A DNA stretch of 64,000 nucleotides from Micromonospora halophytica. GTDB lineage: Bacteria > Actinomycetota > Actinomycetes > Mycobacteriales > Micromonosporaceae. This document shows positions 8,545-16,071 of the stretch, piece by piece. The stretch spans positions 290,023 through 354,022 of the forward strand of contig NZ_FMDN01000005.1 in NCBI RefSeq assembly GCF_900090245.1, read 5' to 3'. A model generated the notes under the pieces. The model was not told the DNA's origin, searched no databases, and was given only the letters and a program-made list of their open reading frames with translations. Made by a program: the position numbers and the translations under genes. How positions within the stretch are numbered: position 1 is the stretch's first letter; each line of letters opens with the position of its first letter.

Positions 8545-9825
8545 GTGAAGATCGTGGTGGCGCACAACCGGTACCGGGAGGCCCAGCCCTCCGGCGAGAA
8601 CACCATGGTCGACTCGGAGATCGCCCAGCTCACCGCCGCCGGTGTGGAGGTGCTGCCGTTCATCCGCAGCTCCGACGAGATCCCGTCGATGTCGAGGGCG
8701 GCCAAGGCGCTGCTGCCGATCTCCCCGATCTGGGCCCCGCGCGCCCAGGATGACCTCAGCCGCCTGCTGCGGGAGCACCGCCCCGACGTGCTGCACCTGC
8801 ACAACCCGTACCCGCTGCTCTCGCCCTGGGTGGTGCGGACCGCGCACCGGCACGGCGTGCCGGTGGTGCAGACGGTGCACAACTACCGGCAGGTCTGCTC
8901 CTCCGGGATCTACTTCCGCGACGGGATGATCTGCCAGGACTGCAAGGGGCGGGCGTTGGGCGTGCCGGCGATCGTGCACAAGTGCTACCGGGGCTCGACG
9001 GCGCAGAGCGCCCTGATGGCCACCACGCTGGCCGTGCACCGGGGCACCTGGCGCTCGGTGGACCGGTTTATCGCGCTCACCTCGGCGATCGCCGACCACC
9101 TGCGCGACTACGGCGTCCCGGCCGACCGGATCGTGGTCAAGCCGAACTCGGTACCCGACCCGGGTGCCCCGGCCCTGCTCGGCGACGGCTTCCTCTACAT
9201 GGCCCGACTGACCCCGGAGAAGGGCCTCGACCTGCTGCTGGAGGCGTGGCGGCGGCACCCGGTGGGAGCGCTCGGCACGCTACGCGTCGCCGGGGACGGC
9301 GAGCTACGCCCGCTGGTCGAGGCGGCGGCCGCCGAACGCCCCGACGTGGTCTACCTGGGCCAGCTCGACCGGGCCGGGGTCCGCGCCGCGGTCGAGGCGA
9401 GTGCGGTGGTGATCGCCGCCTCGATGTGGCACGACGTGCTGCCGACGGTGATCATCGAGGCGCTGGCCAGCGGTCGCCCGGTGCTCGGCACCGCGCTCGG
9501 CGGCATCCCGTACCTGGTCGGGGCGGACGCCCCGCACGAGCCGGCCGGCACCGGCCCTGCCACGGTCGCCTCCGCCGTCGCCGGTCAGCTGCCGCCGCCG
9601 GCCGGTCCGTCGGGCGTGCCGGCCGGCCTGGTCACCGGCGAGGCCGGCTGGGTGGTGCCGCCCGACCCGGTGGCGATGGCCGCCGCGCTCCCGGTCGCCC
9701 GGGCCGGCGCGCCCGCGCTCGCGGCGGCGGCCCGCGCCCGCTACGAGCGCACCTTCCACCCCGACGTGGTCATCAAGCGCCACCTCGACATCTACGCCGC
9801 CCTCGCCGCCCCGACCCGCCCCTGA
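8545..9825 (+). CDS. Glycosyltransferase family 4 (GT-B fold)
   Basis: 426 residues, GTG start after GAGAGGCGAG. The N-terminal acceptor domain has SGENTMVDSEIAQL, a glycine-rich start typical of GT4. The C-terminal donor domain has YMARLTPEKGLDLLLEAW and the nucleotide-binding E-x7-E in PTVIIEALASGRPVLGTALGG. Cys residues cluster in ICQDCKGRALG, recalling GT4 enzymes that carry a small zinc-like knuckle. It is cytoplasmic and probably adds a sugar to a lipid-linked glycan; donor and acceptor are unknown. A polyprenyl glycosylphosphotransferase lies two genes away on the other strand. The 446-bp spacer after it carries repeats and no gene. Confidence 0.9.
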   Translation: MKIVVAHNRYREAQPSGENTMVDSEIAQLTAAGVEVLPFIRSSDEIPSMSRAAKALLPISPIWAPRAQDDLSRLLREHRPDVLHLHNPYPLLSPWVVRTAHRHGVPVVQTVHNYRQVCSSGIYFRDGMICQDCKGRALGVPAIVHKCYRGSTAQSALMATTLAVHRGTWRSVDRFIALTSAIADHLRDYGVPADRIVVKPNSVPDPGAPALLGDGFLYMARLTPEKGLDLLLEAWRRHPVGALGTLRVAGDGELRPLVEAAAAERPDVVYLGQLDRAGVRAAVEASAVVIAASMWHDVLPTVIIEALASGRPVLGTALGGIPYLVGADAPHEPAGTGPATVASAVAGQLPPPAGPSGVPAGLVTGEAGWVVPPDPVAMAAALPVARAGAPALAAAARARYERTFHPDVVIKRHLDIYAALAAPTRP

Positions 9826-10053
9826 CCGGGGTGCCCGGCCCGCAGGACGGCACGCTGGTCGAGGCGGCCGACCGTCCCTGCGCAGCCGGCCCGTTCCAGC
9901 GGGCCGGCGTTGCTGCGGGCCGGCCCGTCCCTGCGCAGCCGGCGTTGCTGCGCAGTCGGCCCGTCCGGCCTGCTCGCCCGTCCGGCCTGCTCGCCCGCCT
10001 GTCGGGCGTGGCCTGCGGGCGGTCCCGGCCGGACGCGGGGCCGTTACACGCAT

Positions 10054-10128
10054 GATCCACTCCATTGCGGCGACATGGCGGTGTCGGAGACGGTGGGAAG
10101 CCGCCATGTCGCCGACATGGAGTCGATC
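10054..10128. repeat. Long imperfect palindrome (REP-like)
   Basis: Arms 10054-10081 and 10101-10128 pair over 28 nt with three mismatches, including a perfect GGCGACATGGCGG/CCGCCATGTCGCC core, around a 19-nt loop. It lies in the 446-bp non-coding stretch between the GT4 gene and the CDP-alcohol transferase gene (9826-10271). The first 200 bp of that stretch is a mosaic of short GGCC/GCCGG repeats (CGTCCGGCCTGCTCGCC occurs twice). Confidence 0.75.
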
Positions 10129-10196
10129 AACCCAACCAACGCGACCAACCCAACCAACGCGATCAACGCGATCAACGTGGTCGGCGTGGTCGGCGT
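10125..10196. repeat. Degenerate 9-bp tandem repeat
   Basis: Eight consecutive 9-mers of the form GATCAACGC, AACCAACGC, GACCAACCC and finally GGTCGGCGT (twice) directly adjoin the palindrome. The last units are near reverse complements of the first ones. Confidence 0.7.
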
Positions 10197-10271
10197 CGGG
10201 ACGAGGTCGGCGCGCAGAGCGCCTGACTGGATGGCCTCGACCGCACCGCGCGAGCCGGGCGAGGGCCGCGG

Positions 10272-10994
10272 TCAGCGGAGGGAGGCGCGGGCGGAGAAGG
10301 CGATGCTGGCCAGCAGGAAGCCGCCGTTGACGACGGTGAACGCGACGACCACCCAGAAGGTGAGCGCGGGCGCGAACATCAGCACCAGCGCCGCCACGAA
10401 GATCACCGCGCCGTAGTCGCGGACCAGCTTGGCCAGGCGTACCGGCAGCGAGGTCGAGGTGACCATGCTGGCCGCGTTCGGGCCGGACTGCATCACCGAG
10501 GTCACCAGGTTGACCATCCAGGTGCCGGCGAAGACCGCCACCAGCCAGCTCGGCGTCCCGGGCCGCTGCGCCACGGCCGTCGCCGCGAGCGCGGCCACCA
10601 GGGCGATCTGGGCGGCCACGTCACAGAGCACGTCGACCCGCGCGCCGGCCGCGCTGCCCTGCCCGGTCACCCGGGCGAGCTGACCGTCGGCGCAGTCCAG
10701 GGCGTACGCCACCTGCCAGCCGACCAGCGCGGCGAGTCCGACCACCCAGGCCGGTACGTCCCCGGCGGCGACCCGGCCGGCCAGCGCCACCACGGTCACC
10801 GAGGTGGCCAGCCCGAGCACCAGGTTGGTGATGGTCAGCGCGGTGGGGCGCAGCCCGAGCCGCTGGGCGACCAGCGCGAACACCGCGCCGATCCACTGGC
10901 TGACCGACTCGCTGAACAGGCCGCCGCCCCGGTTGACCCGGTGGAAGTCGGCGACGGTGGGACGGGGCTCAACCACAGTGGTCGCGGATTGCAC
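10272..10994 (-). CDS. CDP-alcohol phosphatidyltransferase family membrane protein
   Basis: 240 residues from the GTG at 10994; a GTG at 10976 is an alternative. The full family signature D-x2-DG-x2-AR-x8-G-x3-D-x3-D is present from DCADGQLARVTG to GARVDVLCD at about residues 97-122, and five or six hydrophobic segments follow. Such enzymes join a CDP-activated alcohol to a second alcohol or lipid at the membrane, using two metal ions. Its start overlaps the end of the dehydrogenase gene by 26 bp, and no Shine-Dalgarno is visible, so translation is probably coupled. As the last gene of a cytidylyltransferase-dehydrogenase-transferase operon it most likely attaches a polyol phosphate to a lipid or wall carrier. 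Confidence 0.88.
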   Translation of the reverse strand: MQSATTVVEPRPTVADFHRVNRGGGLFSESVSQWIGAVFALVAQRLGLRPTALTITNLVLGLATSVTVVALAGRVAAGDVPAWVVGLAALVGWQVAYALDCADGQLARVTGQGSAAGARVDVLCDVAAQIALVAALAATAVAQRPGTPSWLVAVFAGTWMVNLVTSVMQSGPNAASMVTSTSLPVRLAKLVRDYGAVIFVAALVLMFAPALTFWVVVAFTVVNGGFLLASIAFSARASLR

Positions 10995-12036
10995 CGGCGT
11001 AGTCTGCCAGCCGATCCCGCGTCTCGGAAGGCGACATCGCCAGGTGCTCCAGGATGGTGTACCGGTCCGGCCGGGTGCTCGGCGCGAACTGCACCGCCGC
11101 CACGAACTGGTCGTCGCTGAGGCCCACGTCGGCGGGGAGCCGGGGCAGTCCGTGTCGGGCGAGGCAGGCGGACATCTCCCTGAACCGGCGCTCGTCGCCG
11201 CGCAGGAAGGTGCAGAACAGCGCACCGAGCCCGGCCAGTTCCCCGTGCGAGGCGGTGTCCGGGTAGAGCGCGTCGACGGCGTGCATGATCTCGTGGCAGC
11301 CGCCGCTCGCCGGCCGGCTGGTGCCGCAGACCGCCATCGCCAGGCCGCTGGAGATCAGCGCCTCGGCGAGCACGGTGACGAACGCGTCGTCGGTCATGTC
11401 GCCGGGATGGGCGAGCACCGCCTCCGCGCCCATCCGGGCCAGCGACGCGGCCAGGCCGTCGACCGGCTCGCCCCGTACCTGACGGGCCAGCTCCCAGTCG
11501 GCCAGCGCGCTGATGTTGCTGATCGCGTCGCCGATGCCCGCCCGGTTGTGCCGCTCCGGCCCGCTCTCCACGAAGTCCAGGTCGACGATGACCGCGATCG
11601 GGATGTGCACCCCGTACGAGCCCTTGATGCCCTCGCTGACCAGGCTCGCCACCGGGGAGGCGATGCCGTCGTTGGCCAGGCTGGTCGCCACGGTCACCAT
11701 GGGCAGCCCACGCCGGGTCGCCGCATACTTGGCGACGTCTACCGTCTTGCCGCCGCCGATGCCGACCACCGCGTCGTACGACCGGGCCCGGAGCTTGCCG
11801 CCCAGCTCGTCGGCGGCCTCCAGGGTGCCCCCGGCGACGGTGAACACGTCCGCCGAGCGCAGCGACGGCCGGACCAGCTCGGCGATCTGCCCGCCCTGGC
11901 CCGGACCGACCACCACCGCGACGTCACCGCCGGCGGAGATCCGGCCGTCGGCGAGGATCGCGGCCAGGTCGGCCACCGCCCCGCGCCGCACGTCGATGTG
12001 CAGCGGGGTCAGCACCGTACGGGCTAGTAGCGGCAC
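10969..12036 (-). CDS. sn-Glycerol-1-phosphate dehydrogenase-like (iron-containing ADH superfamily, EgsA/AraM type)
   Basis: 355 residues from the GTG at 12036, overlapping the cytidylyltransferase gene by 13 bp. NAD-binding GIGGGKTVDVAKYAA and ATSLANDGIASPVASL are followed by the expected metal ligands: Asp in AGIGDAISN, His in GGCHEIMHAVD and His in SHGELAGLG. The family reduces dihydroxyacetone phosphate to sn-glycerol-1-phosphate, the archaeal-type enantiomer. In bacteria it is known as AraM, but related members act on other polyol phosphates. Placed between a nucleotidyltransferase and a CDP-alcohol phosphatidyltransferase, it probably supplies the polyol phosphate that is then activated with CTP. 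Family confidence is good; the exact substrate is inferred. Confidence 0.85.
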   Translation of the reverse strand: MPLLARTVLTPLHIDVRRGAVADLAAILADGRISAGGDVAVVVGPGQGGQIAELVRPSLRSADVFTVAGGTLEAADELGGKLRARSYDAVVGIGGGKTVDVAKYAATRRGLPMVTVATSLANDGIASPVASLVSEGIKGSYGVHIPIAVIVDLDFVESGPERHNRAGIGDAISNISALADWELARQVRGEPVDGLAASLARMGAEAVLAHPGDMTDDAFVTVLAEALISSGLAMAVCGTSRPASGGCHEIMHAVDALYPDTASHGELAGLGALFCTFLRGDERRFREMSACLARHGLPRLPADVGLSDDQFVAAVQFAPSTRPDRYTILEHLAMSPSETRDRLADYAGAIRDHCG

Positions 12037-12755
12037 GCGATCTCCCGCGCCCGGGCCAGGTCGTCGTGGTTGTCGACCTCGACCCAGGAGACGTCGCCGA
12101 TCGGGGCCGCCCGCACCTCGCCGCCACGGTCGGCGAACTCCTGGTAGCCGTCCTCGTAGTAGAGGTTCGGGTCGCGCCGCCAGGTCGTCTCCAGGGCGTC
12201 GGCCAGGGCGTCGGCCACCTGCGGCTCGATCAGCGTCGCGCCGATGTACTCGCCGTACGCCTCGCCCGGGTCCATCAGCTTGGTGATCCGGGTGAGCTGG
12301 CCGGCGGCGTCGAAGGTGGTCTTCATCTCCTCGTCGGCCAGCGCCTTGATGGTGTCGACCGCCAGCAGGATGCCCGGGCCGCGCTCGGCCAGCAGGGTCT
12401 TCTCCACGCTCACCGGGTGCACGGTGTCGCCGTTGACCAGCAGCACGCCACGGGAGAAGTGCTCCCGGGCCAGCCACAGCGAGTAGGCGTTGTTCCACTC
12501 CTCGGCCTTGTCGTTGTGCACGAGGGTGATCGTGACGCCGTAGCGCTTCTCCAGCTCCGCCTGGCGGGAGACGACCGCATCGGCGGCGTACCCGACCACG
12601 ATCACGATCTCGGTGAGCCCCACCTCGGCCAGGTTGCGCAGCGCGATGTCCAGGATGGTGGTGTCACCGTCCACCGGCACCAACGCCTTGGGCAGCGTGT
12701 CGGTGTACGGGCGCAGTCGGCGTCCCGCGCCGGCCGCCAGCACCATCCCGATCAT
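12024..12755 (-). CDS. Nucleotidyltransferase (phosphocholine cytidylyltransferase-like)
   Basis: 243 residues. The ATG at 12755 is preceded by GAGGGAGGA at good spacing. The N-terminal signature LAAGAGRRLRPYTDTLPK identifies the sugar-phosphate/alcohol-phosphate nucleotidyltransferase fold; VVGYAADAV, LLVNGDTVHP (metal-binding Asp) and the C-terminal WVEVDNHDDLARAR are typical of LicC-like cytidylyltransferases. It should activate a phosphorylated alcohol with CTP. It is the first gene of a tightly overlapping operon with the glycerol-1-phosphate dehydrogenase-like and CDP-alcohol transferase genes, which argues for a CDP-polyol rather than a sugar nucleotide. It is cytoplasmic. Confidence 0.88.
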   Translation of the reverse strand: MIGMVLAAGAGRRLRPYTDTLPKALVPVDGDTTILDIALRNLAEVGLTEIVIVVGYAADAVVSRQAELEKRYGVTITLVHNDKAEEWNNAYSLWLAREHFSRGVLLVNGDTVHPVSVEKTLLAERGPGILLAVDTIKALADEEMKTTFDAAGQLTRITKLMDPGEAYGEYIGATLIEPQVADALADALETTWRRDPNLYYEDGYQEFADRGGEVRAAPIGDVSWVEVDNHDDLARAREIACRY

Positions 12756-12836
12756 GCGGGGTCCTCCCTCGTACGACTCCCAGGTCACCGTGGAGGATAG
12801 CCCCGGGTGACGGACGGCCCGTCGCCAACCGGTTGA

Positions 12837-13607
12837 TCAGCCGGGCAGGGCGGCCAGGTCGGCCAGCACGGCCAGCCGCTCCTCGGCGCTGAGCACCGCG
12901 TACGGGCCGGCGGCCCGCCGATCCGTCTCCAGATCGATCGCCCGGCGCTCCGGCCCCTCCGGCAGCTCGGTGACGCTGGTGGCGGTGTGCCCGGCGGCGG
13001 TCCACGCTGCGGCGTGCGCGTCGGCCCGGCGGTAACGCAGCGTGCCGAGCCGGTTGAGCAGCAGCACCCCGGGCGGGGCGCCGTCCGGCTCGTACGGCGG
13101 GGCCATGGCGGCGAAGGCCGGCCCGGGTTCGGCGTCCGGCTCCTCCGCCAGCAGCAGCGCGTACGCGAGCAGCCGGCCGAACGCCTCGACCAACCGCAGC
13201 ACCCGGGCGTCGTGCCCGGCCCACAGCTCCTCGGTGACCTCGCCGTGCACCTGGTACATCTCGGTGAGGAAGTCGGTGCCACGTTCGGTGGCGGCGAAGC
13301 CGCCGTCCGGCCGCCGGGTGATCGTGCCGTGCGCGACGTGCTTGTCCAGCACCCGCTGGCAGGTGGCCGGATCCCGGTGGCGGGTGACGGCGGCGAAGCC
13401 CGCCCCGTCGACCACCCCGCCGGGCGCGGCGAGCCGGGTGCGGAACTCGACCAGGAAGCCGGTGGCCGTCGGCCCGCCGTACCGTTGGCTCAGCTCGGCG
13501 CCGCCGCCGTCGCGGCCGGCGAGCATGCCCGCGACGAAGGTCCGCTCGACCGCCGGGGCGACCAGCCCGGCGAACCGGTGCGGCGGCAGGTCGACGCCGG
13601 AGTTCAC
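12837..13607 (-). CDS. Conserved hypothetical protein, possible winged-helix fold
   Basis: 256 residues, GTG start. I do not recognise a named family with certainty. Residues about 75-125 (RVLDKHVAHGTITRRPDGGF, TERGTDFLTEMY) look like a winged-helix wing and recognition region, and the C-terminal half is Ala/Leu-rich and helical. No membrane segment is seen. An upstream 42-codon frame (GTG 13732 to TGA 13604) overlaps this start by GTGA and could be a coupled small peptide, but it has no ribosome-binding site. The gene lies between the cytidylyltransferase operon and the divergent CBS protein; the 240-bp divergent spacer probably holds both promoters. Confidence 0.7.
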   Translation of the reverse strand: MNSGVDLPPHRFAGLVAPAVERTFVAGMLAGRDGGGAELSQRYGGPTATGFLVEFRTRLAAPGGVVDGAGFAAVTRHRDPATCQRVLDKHVAHGTITRRPDGGFAATERGTDFLTEMYQVHGEVTEELWAGHDARVLRLVEAFGRLLAYALLLAEEPDAEPGPAFAAMAPPYEPDGAPPGVLLLNRLGTLRYRRADAHAAAWTAAGHTATSVTELPEGPERRAIDLETDRRAAGPYAVLSAEERLAVLADLAALPG

Positions 13608-13847
13608 CGTCCGATCGACCGGAGCGTGGCGGACGTGTGCGGGACGACCCGCCGCAGCCGCTCGGCAGTCCGGCGCTGGCCATCGTCGTCCACGATCAGC
13701 GCGTCGGCGCAGCGGAGAGGCTCGGTGGGCACGTCACGACAGTAGCGAGCGGACGCCGCCCGCGCCGATGCCCGGTCTTGTCCTGATCTGCCGTCGGGCC
13801 CACCATGTGGGGGATCGGGTGCCACCGTCCCAAAGGGGTGATGCGTG

Positions 13848-14237
13848 ATGCAGGTTCGGGAAGCGATGTCCAAGCAGGTTCTCGTGGTCGGTCCGGAGCA
13901 CACGCTCCGTCAGGCGGCCCGGATGATGTCGGCCCGCCGGGTCGGCTCGGCGGTGGTGATCGACCCGGACTCCGAGGGGGTCGGCATCATGACCGAACGT
14001 GACGTGCTCAACGCGATCGGGGCCGGGCAGGACTGCGACGTGGAGCGGGTCGCGGCGCATGTGAGCTGGGAGGTCGTCTACGCCGGTCCCGACTGGACGG
14101 TGGAGGAGGCGGCCGCGGCGATGGCCCGGGGCGGCTTCCGGCACCTGGTGGTGCTGGACGGCCGGGAGGTGGCCGGCGTGATCTCCGTACGCGATCTGAT
14201 GCGGGTCTGGTCGCAGCAGCGCCAGGAGGTCGGTTGA
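13848..14237 (+). CDS. Two-CBS-domain protein
   Basis: About 130 residues made only of a CBS pair: first repeat about 1-60 (MSKQVLVVGPEHTLRQAARMM, SAVVIDP, GIMTERDVL), second about 70-128 (WTVEEAAAAMARGGFRHLVVL, GVISVRDLMRVW). Such stand-alone Bateman modules bind adenine nucleotides or S-adenosyl compounds and regulate partner proteins; no partner is fused or adjacent. AAAGGGG lies 9 nt upstream of the ATG; the GTG immediately before it (13845) is equally possible. It precedes an aminotransferase that has its own promoter. Confidence 0.9.
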   Translation: MQVREAMSKQVLVVGPEHTLRQAARMMSARRVGSAVVIDPDSEGVGIMTERDVLNAIGAGQDCDVERVAAHVSWEVVYAGPDWTVEEAAAAMARGGFRHLVVLDGREVAGVISVRDLMRVWSQQRQEVG

Positions 14238-14371
14238 CGGTCGGTGTCGGGGGCTGTCGGAGCGGCCCCCGGCCCGGGCGGACGGGAGCCCGGCTCGCGT
14301 CCGCCGACCGCCTCGCCTGCCCGCATGTTGAACTTGGCGTGTATGCCGGTCGGAGTCGCCGGGGCAGGCCC

Positions 14372-14384
14372 TAGGCTCGTGCGC
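14372..14384 (+). promoter_or_regulatory. Leaderless-type promoter -10 of the aminotransferase gene
   Basis: TAGGCT at 14372-14377 lies exactly 7 nt before the ATG and no Shine-Dalgarno precedes the gene. The same spacing occurs at 18723 (TACCTT, rhomboid) and 21452 (TAGCCT, phosphotransferase), so the transcripts probably begin at the start codon. Confidence 0.55.
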
Positions 14385-15479
14385 ATGACCGCCGAGCAGC
14401 TGATCTCGTTCGCCCGTGGAGCTCCCTCGCTGGACATCGTCGATGTCGAGGGCCTCAAGGCCGCCGCCGTCCGTGCCTTCGACGCCGATCCCGCCGGGGT
14501 GACCGCGTACGGCACGTCCGTCGGGTACCCGCCCCTGCGCAGGTGGATCGCGGAGAAGCACGGCGTCACCCCGGAGCAGGTGCTGGTCACCAACGGTTCG
14601 CTCCAGGCGGACGCGTTCCTCTTTGACCACCTGGTCCGGCGTGGCGACGCGGTGGTCGTGGAGCGCCCGACGTACGACCGGACGCTGCTCAACCTGCAGA
14701 AGATGGGTGGCGAGGTGCACGGCGTCACGATCCAGCCGGACGGCCTGGACACCGCCGAGCTGCGCAAGCTGCTGGAGTCCGGGGTGCGGCCCCGACTCGC
14801 GCACGTCATCCCGAACTACCAGAACCCGGCGGGCGTGACCCTCTCCCTGGAGAAGCGGCGCGAACTGCTCGACCTGGCGGCCGAGTACGAGTTCACCATC
14901 TTCGAGGACGACCCGTACGCGGACATCCGGTTCCGGGGCGAGCCGCTTCCGTCGATGCTCTCGCTGGACACCCGCAACGTCGTGGTGCACGCCTCCAGCT
15001 TCACCAAGACGGTCTGCCCGGGTGTCCGGGTCGGCTACCTGGTCGGGCCGGCGGACCTGATCGCCGACATCGCCAAGAAGGCGACCAGCCTCTACATCTC
15101 GCCCGGCATGGTCTCCGAGGCGATCGTGCACCAGTTCTGCGTCTCCGGCGACATCCAGCGGTCGATCGAGACGGTCTCGACCGCTCTCGGTGAGCGGGCC
15201 CGGGTGCTGGCCGAGTCGCTGCGCCGGCACATCCCGGGAGCCCGTTTCGTGGAGCCGGACGGCGGCTACTTCCTCTGGGTCGAGTTCGGCGAGGACGTGG
15301 ACGTGGCGAAGCTCGCCCCGGCCGCCGCCGAGCGCGGTGTCGCCGTGGTGAAGGGGAGCGACTTCATGGTCGACGGCGGTCGGCACGCGCTGCGGCTAGC
15401 GTTCTCCGCCGTGACCGCGGACCGGATCGACGAGGGCGTGCGGCGGCTCGCGGATGCCGTGGCCGCCGTTCGAGGCTGA
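14385..15479 (+). CDS. PLP-dependent aminotransferase, fold type I (2-aminoadipate/MocR-like class)
   Basis: 364 residues. It has the class I/II layout: SVGYPPLRRWIAEKHG, VTNGSLQADAFLFDHL, IPNYQNPAGVTLS with the cofactor-contacting Asn/Pro, Asp in FEDDPYADIRF, the Schiff-base Lys in SSFTKTVCPGVRVGYLVGP, and the carboxylate-binding Arg in LRLAFSAV. It transfers an amino group between an amino acid and a 2-oxo acid; the nearest known relatives are 2-aminoadipate/LysN and ValC-type enzymes, so the substrate is left open. The start is supported by a leaderless -10 box. A strong hairpin follows. Confidence 0.9.
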   Translation: MTAEQLISFARGAPSLDIVDVEGLKAAAVRAFDADPAGVTAYGTSVGYPPLRRWIAEKHGVTPEQVLVTNGSLQADAFLFDHLVRRGDAVVVERPTYDRTLLNLQKMGGEVHGVTIQPDGLDTAELRKLLESGVRPRLAHVIPNYQNPAGVTLSLEKRRELLDLAAEYEFTIFEDDPYADIRFRGEPLPSMLSLDTRNVVVHASSFTKTVCPGVRVGYLVGPADLIADIAKKATSLYISPGMVSEAIVHQFCVSGDIQRSIETVSTALGERARVLAESLRRHIPGARFVEPDGGYFLWVEFGEDVDVAKLAPAAAERGVAVVKGSDFMVDGGRHALRLAFSAVTADRIDEGVRRLADAVAAVRG

Positions 15480-15507
15480 GCAGCACCGACTTCACCACAA
15501 TCGCGTA

Positions 15508-15547
15508 ACGACGGCCGGTCCGGGTCTGCCCCCGGGCCGGCCGTCGT
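15508..15547 (+). terminator. Strong terminator hairpin after the aminotransferase gene
   Basis: A 17-bp stem (15508-15524 with 15531-15547, one mismatch) and a 6-nt loop lie 28 bp after the stop. Confidence 0.8.
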
Positions 15548-15683
15548 CACACAATGCTGCGAGCGTCGCTCACCTCTTGGCCGCCGGCCCCCGGTGACCT
15601 GCCGCCACCCCGGCGACGCCCTCGACATCACCCCCGCCCCCACCGGGCGCCGGGTGGGTCGGGTCGCCCCCTCACCCCCCTGA

Positions 15684-15768
15684 ACGCGGCCCGCCCCACC
15701 CGGCCCCCACCACCCTCCTCCCACCCCTCCCTCCACCCCTCCCTCCACCCCTCTCCTCCCTCGCCCCC
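15684..15768. repeat. C-rich polypyrimidine tract with a 12-bp tandem repeat
   Basis: Almost uninterrupted pyrimidine runs occur here; the unit CCTCCCTCCACC repeats about three times. The other strand carries many G-runs and could form G-quadruplexes. No gene is seen. Confidence 0.7.
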
Positions 15769-15770
15769 GG

Positions 15771-15840
15771 CGATCTTGCAGTTGTGGTCGGTGCATACCG
15801 GGCGGAAAGTCGCGAACGGGCGACCCGAACTGCAAGATCG
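15771..15840. repeat. Inverted repeat with 13-nt perfect arms
   Basis: CGATCTTGCAGTT (15771-15783) and AACTGCAAGATCG (15828-15840) flank a 44-nt loop. I recall CGATCTTGCAGTT-like palindromes as recurrent intergenic elements in Micromonospora; this needs a genome search. Confidence 0.7.
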
Positions 15841-16035
15841 GCGCGGCGCGGCGCGGCGCGGCACGGCACGGCGCGGCGCGGCACGGCGCGGGGTGGCACG
15901 GCGCGGCGCGGCACGGCACGGCGCGGCGCGGCGCGGCACGGCACGGCGCGGGGTGGCGCGGCACGGCACGGCGCGGGGTGGCGTGGCGCGGGGTGGGGTG
16001 GGCGGGGGTGAGGTGGGGGTGGGAGGGGCGGCGTA
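15841..16035. repeat. Low-complexity GGCGC/GGCAC pentamer repeat ending in a G-rich tract
   Basis: About 150 bp is built of GGCGC and GGCAC pentamers in irregular order with a few GGGTG variants. It then passes into G-runs (GGGGTGGGGTGGGCGGGGGT) immediately upstream of the corA ribosome-binding site. There are no spacers, so it is not a CRISPR array. Together with the C-rich tract it makes the 592-bp stretch 15480-16071 non-coding. Confidence 0.85.
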
Positions 16036-16071
16036 GCGTGCAGGGCGGAGCGGGTGGGGAGGGGACCGGTC

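Noticed and set aside
13604..13732. 42-codon frame overlapping the next gene by GTGA
   Set aside because: The 4-bp overlap is suggestive, but there is no ribosome-binding site, no recognisable motif and it is short.
15841..16035. Possible CRISPR array
   Set aside because: The repeat unit is only five bases, in irregular order, with no spacers and no cas genes nearby.
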